64,000 nt of DNA. It comes from Mortierella alpina (Eukaryota; Mortierellomycota; Mortierellomycetes; Mortierellales; Mortierellaceae). Both the position numbers and the translations under genes were made by a program. Each line of letters begins with the position of its first letter. The first letter of the stretch is position 1. Location: the NCBI GenBank assembly GCA_029449245.1, contig JANATF010000007.1:1240001-1304000 (forward strand), in the 5' to 3' direction. The notes below the pieces were generated by a model that made no database searches, was not told the origin of the DNA, and worked only from the letters and a program-made list of their open reading frames with translations. Of this stretch, positions 58,529 to 64,000 are shown one piece after another.

Positions 58529-59455
58529 GCTGTGTGTGAGGTGATTAGCAATAAGAGTCGGTGGATGGGGCGATTAGCAATAAGAGTCGGTGGATGGGGC
58601 GGTGTGGGGAATGGATGTGAAATGGAATGGAAAGAAAGGTGGTAATGTAGTCGACCTGGTTTAAGGTTGAACCTGCGATAAGAAAACCTAGTGTCGGTAG
58701 AGTGGCCAGAATGTATATCCGTACCCACGCCCAATTGTCCGCCTCTCGGAAAATTGCGAAGTGCCGCGACGCTTAAAAAACAAAGCAGCTCCTCGGTGAC
58801 ACCCTACCGTGGAAAAGGCGCCACGTTGCAATTGAATTTGGTCCTTATCCTTTGGAGCAAGAGTCCTGGTTCAGCCAAACTTGTCATATTGCATAAGTAT
58901 GTAGTATGAGAGATTATGCGTCTTGACAAGTTGGGTTACAGCGGTTTGGTACGAGTGGGGACCAGAGATCCTTATGCACTATTAGGAAGTCTGTATGAAT
59001 AGAAACAGAGTTGGGGTTGTGGTGTGCGTGATGTTTTGCAAAGTCTGATCACGACGATCCATTGGCCGATAAGAATTCTCGAGCAGCCGGCTGCAGGAGA
59101 GGCGTCATGACGATCGTTGCGCAGCTCGGCGTATGACCATGGGCGACTTGACAACTGCATTAAAGGTTCAAAGTTGGCCATGGGTGTGGGTGGTCGCGCG
59201 CCTTGAAAGGGTGAGTCTTGGCCAGAGACCAAGTGAAAGAGCAATGGTTGTTTGTGAGATTCGAAGAACTTTGTCCGCCCTCAATCACGTGGACTCTGCA
59301 GAGGCTCTGCAGAGGTCTGTCAAGTCCGCTTTTTTTTTTGTGCTGCCATTCGTCTCATCAATCATCCGCGTCGACCACATCCCGCACAGACCAAAAACTT
59401 TGCCGTAGGAAAGTCAGGAGCTACGCGTTTTTGCTACACGAGCATCAGGACCAGC
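58529..59455. other. bidirectional promoter region with 29-bp duplication
   Basis: This region lies between the HAD phosphatase (minus) and wax-synthase-like copy 1 (plus). It holds a 29-bp tandem duplication at 58544-58601. Overlapping frames lack domains. The frames at 59133-59408 and 59218-59607 are not supported. Confidence 0.6.
58544..58601. repeat. 29-bp perfect tandem duplication
   Basis: Two head-to-tail copies (58544-58572, 58573-58601) that begin ATTAGCAATAAGAGTCGG, starting 16 bp upstream of the HAD gene ATG and so in its leader or core promoter. Confidence 0.92.
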
Positions 59456-60943
59456 ATGGCCACCCATCACGTCTCTTCATTCCTCGCAGAGCTGTTCTCG
59501 GCCAAAAGTCTGCACGCCGATCCCATGGCCACCACGACATTCCTTCCAAGTGCATCATCCTCCGCCAACCCTTTTTGGTCCTCTCTATGGACGTGGGTCA
59601 ATCCTAAGGGCACAAAGTTCTTCTCGCTAATGACCACAACGCCGTCAGAGCCCTTGTTCCCACCACCTAGGCTCATCTCCGATGGCCTATACGTAGCCTT
59701 TTTTATCGTCTGCCTCTGCTCCCTCTATGGACTCTTCATCGTGCCAGCTGTCAAATCATGTCGCCAGAAGCAGGCGCTGGCTTTTCCTTTGATCGTCATG
59801 CTGCTGCTTCAACCGCTGCTACTCACCTGTCCGACACGCTTTTTCACCATGGGAGTGTCCGTCACGAGCATTGCAGTGTCTACCAGAATGATCGACTTGT
59901 ATTATGTGCAGCCCTGGACCGGGGTTTCTTCCCGATACTCTGCTCGTAAAACCAATCCGGGACCCGAGGATGCCATGGCGAGAGCGAAAAAAGATCTGGA
60001 CCCTCAAGATGACAGCACTCGCAGCCCTGAACAAAGCAATAAGATCTTGCTCAAAAAAGAATTCTTGAACTGGGACAAGGATCGATTCATCTTGGAAATG
60101 TGGTCGCCTCTTCGCAAATTCTCTGCTGGACCCACCAATAGCAGTAGCAGCGGCAGTAACGCTCCTTCTTCATATCTGCGTTGGCAGGATTTGATCCTGT
60201 GGTCGGTTGCTTCCAGTGGATTTCTCGATGCCGAGCTGTACTTCATGTCCCACTACACGCCCGCAGATATTGATGCCCTGCCGACCTGGCAATACGCTGT
60301 CTTTGTGTTTGCCACAGGCACATTCGTCGCTGCCATTGTTCTCTCGGTTTACCTGACGACCGCCATAATGTACTCTATCTGCACAGGCAAGACGATCGAC
60401 ACTTCTGAATGGACCATGCTCAAGAGCAAACTCCCCTGCTTTGCATTGACCCCCAAGGACTTTTGGACCACTTGGCACACACTCTTTCGATACCTATGGG
60501 TGGATCTTGGATTCTTGCCGGTGCAGCGAGCTTGCCAGCGATACCTGCCTGCAAGCCGTGTTGGTCCTCGTTTTGCCCGGATCTCGCAGGAGGTGTTCCC
60601 AGTACTGGCAGTGTTTGGACTTTCGGCAATAATGCATGGTTATATCGTCTACGCAGTTTGGCGAGAGTCCATATGGAGCCAGATCAGTTACTTTATGATC
60701 CAAGGCGTGGCTGTCGTTGCAACTACAGCTGTAGAGAGGTCCATATTCGGAATCCAGGTGCGGCGTGCATACCATGATAGTGGTCCGGCGGTTCAATTCT
60801 GCATGAGAGTCGTGGCAATCCTGATAATGGCGTTCTATCACGCCGTAACTTCGCCGTTGTTTGTGTATCCATATCAGAAACACGGTATGTGGCTTGAGAT
60901 GAAGAAGGGAAGCATTCTATGGTGGTTGTTTGGTAAAGCCTGA
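59456..60943 (+). CDS. wax-synthase-like membrane O-acyltransferase, copy 1
   Basis: Single exon, 495 residues. About eight or nine membrane helices, beginning GLYVAFFIVCLCSLYGLFIV and PLIVMLLLQPLLLTC. Family signs are TRMIDLYYVQPW after the third helix, the block LTPKDFWTTWHTLFRYLWVD followed by LGFLPVQRAC, and FGLSAIMHGYIVYAVWRE with the MBOAT-type catalytic His (MHG). This is the architecture of wax-synthase-domain proteins (fungal Tri7/ATF-like and plant wax synthases), which transfer acyl groups from acyl-CoA to alcohols or sterols in the ER. A cytosolic loop of about 70 residues with a Ser/Gly run lies between the halves. The paralog at 62188 shares all blocks and the lack of introns. 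The substrate is unknown. The start was chosen at ATG 59456; no closer in-frame Met fits the first helix better. Confidence 0.85.
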   Translation: MATHHVSSFLAELFSAKSLHADPMATTTFLPSASSSANPFWSSLWTWVNPKGTKFFSLMTTTPSEPLFPPPRLISDGLYVAFFIVCLCSLYGLFIVPAVKSCRQKQALAFPLIVMLLLQPLLLTCPTRFFTMGVSVTSIAVSTRMIDLYYVQPWTGVSSRYSARKTNPGPEDAMARAKKDLDPQDDSTRSPEQSNKILLKKEFLNWDKDRFILEMWSPLRKFSAGPTNSSSSGSNAPSSYLRWQDLILWSVASSGFLDAELYFMSHYTPADIDALPTWQYAVFVFATGTFVAAIVLSVYLTTAIMYSICTGKTIDTSEWTMLKSKLPCFALTPKDFWTTWHTLFRYLWVDLGFLPVQRACQRYLPASRVGPRFARISQEVFPVLAVFGLSAIMHGYIVYAVWRESIWSQISYFMIQGVAVVATTAVERSIFGIQVRRAYHDSGPAVQFCMRVVAILIMAFYHAVTSPLFVYPYQKHGMWLEMKKGSILWWLFGKA

Positions 60944-62187
60944 CGGAAGATAGCCATCGCATTCATAGAGACTCATTCTTTCAGCAATATCAGATACCAG
61001 GTTCTTTTATCCCTCTTTGCATATATCTCGGCGAAATGTTGACACATGTGTTGGACAATCATTCTCCGCAAGGAATGGTTGTCGCGGAGTTACAAGTATG
61101 TGGACACGGGGGGCATGTTGCATGCCGATTCATCATTGGAGAGCACAGGGTGCCTTGCTAGGCATCACCCTTGTCCTCATGTTTCTGCCCTATCACGCGG
61201 TTCGCTCCACAGTCTGAGCCTTCTTTAGGGCGACCAACGCGGCTGGTGAGTCTTCACGGACCCGTCATCGTGGGTGTAGATACCTTTTTCATAGTGGGAG
61301 CAGAGGCCAGAAGCAGGTATTAATTTTCGGTTCGCTTCACGGTCTGAACCTTCTTTTGGGTTGCCATTGCGGTTCGCACATGGCTCACATTTAACGGTGC
61401 GACTCGTCATCAGCGTCTCCAACATTCCTTAGACGATCGAACCGTTGGACTTGACATGTACGAGCAGACATACCACCAGCTATGGCGGGAATATAGAAGC
61501 AACAAAATCAAACAAAACATTCGCAGATTCACGGAAAAGGATGTCAACAAATCAACAAAGGCGTGGAAGGTACCGTGTGATAGTCAGTCGTCTATTCTGT
61601 AAGTACAAGTACTTCTTCACAATCTACTTTACTATCGGGAGCTAAGTGACTTGTGACCAGCACTCTCAGGTCAGGCAGGACCTTTGTGTCAACTGGCAGG
61701 AAAAGGAGTGCATTAGTCTAAGCATCCAAAGCCGTGTGAATCAAGCAGCAAAGTGAGGCATTCACAAACGCAGGGCTAGAATGCAATGCAAGAGTGTGAG
61801 AAAATACACATGAACACTTGGTTGCACGAGCCTGCTTTTCTTTTTGCTTCGAGTGATGAGGCATACACAAAGGCGAACGGCCAAGTCTGTGCGTCTGTGC
61901 TTATCACTAATGAAAAGCATGTGAAGCACGCTTTTTGGAAATCATATTGCAAATCCACCAGTTTCTTTATCGGGCGACGGCTGCTTATTGCAGCTGAGCC
62001 TGGCTCATAAATATCACTCTTTCTTCTTTACAAAAAACAACCCTTCTTCTTCTCTTCATCCCTCCATCCCTCCATCTCACCGTCATCACCACCCGCATAC
62101 CAAACCAGCATCGCCTCTTGTGTTTTTGTTTGTCGCAATACCGCTCAGCAATATACCTTTTCGCATTATAGTACCACATCAACAACC
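60944..62187. other. intergenic region between wax-synthase-like paralogs
   Basis: This 1.24-kb region has an imperfect 44-bp direct repeat (61198-61241 and 61328-61371) and no supported gene. The frames at 61017-61217, 61225-61425 and 61786-62010 are short and without domain features. Confidence 0.55.
61198..61371. repeat. imperfect 44-bp direct repeat pair
   Basis: The two copies (61198-61241, 61328-61371) match at 35 of 44 positions by eye and start CGGTTCGCT. A further CGGTTCGC follows at 61370. They are separated by 86 bp. Confidence 0.75.
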
Positions 62188-63630
62188 ATGGAGGTGCTAG
62201 CACACTCCACAACACAACTGCTGTCGACTCTCAGTCGACTGTCTCAATCCCCGTTTCTGCATAGCCTGCCCCAGTCCTTGCCAGTGACGCCGTGCATCCT
62301 CGGACAGCATAACGATACCCAGATACCCCTCGCAAACTCTTACTACTTCTCCATCTTTTTCATCTTTGGCGGAGGCCTCTATATTCTGTTGCTCTGGAAC
62401 TTTACACTTCGCCAGAAGCAATGGATGGCTGCACCGCTTGTTGCCGGTCTCTTTGCTCTCCCCTTGATCTTTACGACCACCAACTCTCCAGCAGGCCAGC
62501 TGATCCATGTCGGAGCCTGTGGATGTGTGCTCATGAGGATGATTGATCTCTACTACGTCAGACCTTGGAGAACGGGCAGGGAGCCGACCCTGAATCTCGA
62601 GGACTGGTGGCACGAGATCTGGCAGCCCTTCCGCAAGGTTCCGATGACCAAGGACCAGCTTCAAAGGTTCGAGCTCGAACTGCAGCAGGCAAGGCTTCGT
62701 CGTGAACTCGAGAAGCAGCAGATTCAGCGAGAAGCACCCGAAGCTGAGGGCAAGACTGACGACAAGAGCCCATCCATGAATACCAATGCAGTCACCAAGA
62801 CCACTGAGCCCAATGCAGCTGCCAAGCCCATGAGGGGAAAGCCTCAGAAGCAAATCTACACTCCGCGAACGGATACCAACCCTCAGCATTGGAGCGTTTA
62901 CTTGCCTCGCTGGCTGTTCTATGCCGCCTTGATGGACGTCATCCCGTTCTGCCTCAGCTTCCTCACCTTTGACCAGATCGATTCCTTCTCCACCATCCCC
63001 AAGTTTCTCGTTACAATCGCCGTCTCTGCCCTGGTCATCTTTGATATTTCCCTCGCCAACTACACCATCATGATCCTCTGGGCGACTGTGACAGGCGATT
63101 TGATCCGGGATACGGAATGGACCCTTGTCAGCCATTACTTTCCAGGATTCGCCACCTCACCCTCCGAGTTTTGGCGACAGTGGCACCACCTCTTCCAGTA
63201 CATCTGGGTCGATCTGGGATTCAGGCCCGTGCACCACCTGCTCCGGAAGCATGTCACGGGCAAGGCCTTGAACAAGCGCGTGGCTCGGACCGTTGAGATG
63301 GTGCTGCCAGTGATGGGCGTGTTCCTGATGTCGGGACTGATGCACGAGTATATGATGGTGGCCATGTGGCATGTGCGTCCAGGACACATGACGGCGTTCT
63401 TTTTGCTTCAGGGCGCGGCGACGATCTTGTCCAAGGCGCTGCAGAACACCGTTGGGCAGAAGATCAAGGTGCCCAATGCGGTCCTGATTGCACTCACTTG
63501 GGCCTTCAACCTATCGACGGCCTCACTGTTCATGGAGCCCGTGCTCAAGAACCAGGGATACAATATTGTGGCCCAACAGAGTATGCTCCTGCACACCTAC
63601 AACTTTTTACGTTCCCATGGCGTCTTTTGA
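62188..63630 (+). CDS. wax-synthase-like membrane O-acyltransferase, copy 2
   Basis: Single exon, 480 residues, tandem paralog of the gene at 59456. It shares RMIDLYYVRPWRTG, SPSEFWRQWHHLFQYIWVDL with GFRPVHHLL, and FLMSGLMHEYMMVAMWHVRP, where the MHE His is the expected catalytic residue. Helices include YFSIFFIFGGGLYILLLW near the start and FLVTIAVSALVIFDISLANY in the middle. The cytosolic loop (about residues 155-225) is a charged helix (QLQRFELELQQARLRRELEK) followed by a Lys/Asn/Thr-rich stretch, unlike copy 1. The MHE rather than MHG after the catalytic His is the more usual form in wax synthases. Likely an ER enzyme that esterifies a hydroxylated lipid. The upstream region has a pyrimidine-rich leader. 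Confidence 0.87.
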   Translation: MEVLAHSTTQLLSTLSRLSQSPFLHSLPQSLPVTPCILGQHNDTQIPLANSYYFSIFFIFGGGLYILLLWNFTLRQKQWMAAPLVAGLFALPLIFTTTNSPAGQLIHVGACGCVLMRMIDLYYVRPWRTGREPTLNLEDWWHEIWQPFRKVPMTKDQLQRFELELQQARLRRELEKQQIQREAPEAEGKTDDKSPSMNTNAVTKTTEPNAAAKPMRGKPQKQIYTPRTDTNPQHWSVYLPRWLFYAALMDVIPFCLSFLTFDQIDSFSTIPKFLVTIAVSALVIFDISLANYTIMILWATVTGDLIRDTEWTLVSHYFPGFATSPSEFWRQWHHLFQYIWVDLGFRPVHHLLRKHVTGKALNKRVARTVEMVLPVMGVFLMSGLMHEYMMVAMWHVRPGHMTAFFLLQGAATILSKALQNTVGQKIKVPNAVLIALTWAFNLSTASLFMEPVLKNQGYNIVAQQSMLLHTYNFLRSHGVF

Positions 63631-63676
63631 GACGAAGCCTTGATGTCCCCTGAAATGATATTCATATACCCAAGCC

Positions 63677-63682
63677 AATAAA
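63677..63682 (+). terminator. candidate polyadenylation signal of wax-synthase-like copy 2
   Basis: AATAAA lies 47 bp after the stop codon. Confidence 0.5.
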
Positions 63683-63727
63683 CAGGACACGCAGTCACCG
63701 CGCCAGTTCATTTTTTGATGAAAAAAA

Positions 63728-63733
63728 TATAAA
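63728..63733 (+). promoter_or_regulatory. TATA box of the right-edge gene
   Basis: TATAAA lies 87 bp before the ATG at 63815, only 98 bp after the previous stop, so the two genes are tightly packed. Confidence 0.5.
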
Positions 63734-63814
63734 CAGCTGTCGCGTCTCCATCGCGCACACTTTGTTCATTGACCCACAATCTCTCACCTCCATAACAACC
63801 CGACACACACGCCA

Positions 63815-64000
63815 ATGACCCTTCCAGAAGAGGTCATCATGACCGACAGTGGCAACGACTCTGAGTCTGGGAATGCGTCCTCTCCCAGTGGCAACGCGTC
63901 GTCGCCCTCGTTGTTTGCCTCGCTCACCGCCAGCGGTCGCCTTGCTAAATTACTCGCCCGCGAGCAAGAGTTGATCAAGACACTGGAGGAACTAACCAAG
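63815..64000 (+). CDS. N-terminal part of an unidentified gene (runs off right edge)
   Basis: An open frame starts MTLPEEVIMTDSGNDSESGN and continues for 62 codons to the window end without a stop. The first 45 residues are Ser/Asn/Gly-rich and disordered. From about residue 43 the sequence turns helical (GRLAKLLAREQELIKTLEEL), a possible coiled-coil start. A TATA box and a pyrimidine/CA-rich leader precede it. A second in-frame ATG is at codon 9. The family cannot be named from this fragment. Confidence 0.6.
   Translation, partial: MTLPEEVIMTDSGNDSESGNASSPSGNASSPSLFASLTASGRLAKLLAREQELIKTLEELTK

Noticed and set aside
61225-61425. 66-residue minus-strand frame with Cys and His
   Set aside because: Short, built around an imperfect DNA repeat, without recognisable zinc-finger spacing.
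61430-61450. GGTTCGATCGT on the minus strand resembling a tRNA B box
   Set aside because: No matching T-stem, D-arm or acceptor stem.
62197-63135. 312-residue minus-strand frame
   Set aside because: Antisense of the wax-synthase-like copy 2, which has clear motifs.
1-64000. Search for CRISPR arrays, transposon terminal repeats and integrases
   Set aside because: No regular repeat-spacer array, no long inverted repeats and no transposase or reverse-transcriptase motifs were seen by eye.

Overview
This 64 kb window looks like nuclear DNA from a filamentous fungus of an early-diverging lineage. Mortierellomycota/Mucoromycota is the best guess, inferred from gene content and not proven. Genes are dense and intron-rich, on both strands, with short introns (mostly 60-110 nt) that use GTRNGT-type donors. 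Content includes a BRWD/PHIP-like chromatin protein, a hyaluronan-synthase-like glycosyltransferase, a UPF0658 Golgi protein and two wax-synthase-like membrane enzymes. I rebuilt exons by hand from splice signals, reading-frame phase and family similarity. Every multi-exon model below closes in frame from ATG to stop, except the two genes cut by the window ends.

Layout. 1-2566 (-): Ala/Glu-rich coiled-coil gene cut by the left edge. 4348-4980 (+): small four-helix membrane protein. 5317-7104 (-): single-pass membrane protein with a Ser/Thr-rich outer part. 9076-16968 (+): three closely spaced genes, EAPP-like, WDR6-like (tRNA modification) and CPD photolyase. 17494-18191 (-): V-ATPase subunit F, divergent from 18790-24986 (+): BRWD/PHIP-like protein. 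25205-26708 and 28117-29589 (+): tandem Old-Yellow-Enzyme paralogs. 30207-32225 (+): unrecognised intronless gene. 32926-34932 (+): UPF0658 membrane protein. 35582-44103 (+): 16-exon gene for a 2,321-residue protein I cannot name. 44312-45076 (-): TMEM234. 45719-52575 (+): 2,135-residue helical protein of unknown function. 52855-55812 (-): HAS-like processive glycosyltransferase. 57720-58528 (-): HAD phosphatase. 59456-60943 and 62188-63630 (+): two intronless wax-synthase-like paralogs. 63815-64000 (+): start of a gene cut by the right edge.

The genes do not form one pathway; this is ordinary eukaryotic gene order with two local tandem duplications (ene-reductases, wax-synthase-like). I saw no mobile element, CRISPR array, rRNA or convincing tRNA. 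The most interesting items are the two giant unrecognised proteins (one carrying RNA-polymerase-II-CTD-like heptads), a predicted 2-nt microexon, a GC-AG intron, and a recurring pattern of tiny first coding exons that would hide true starts from automated annotation.
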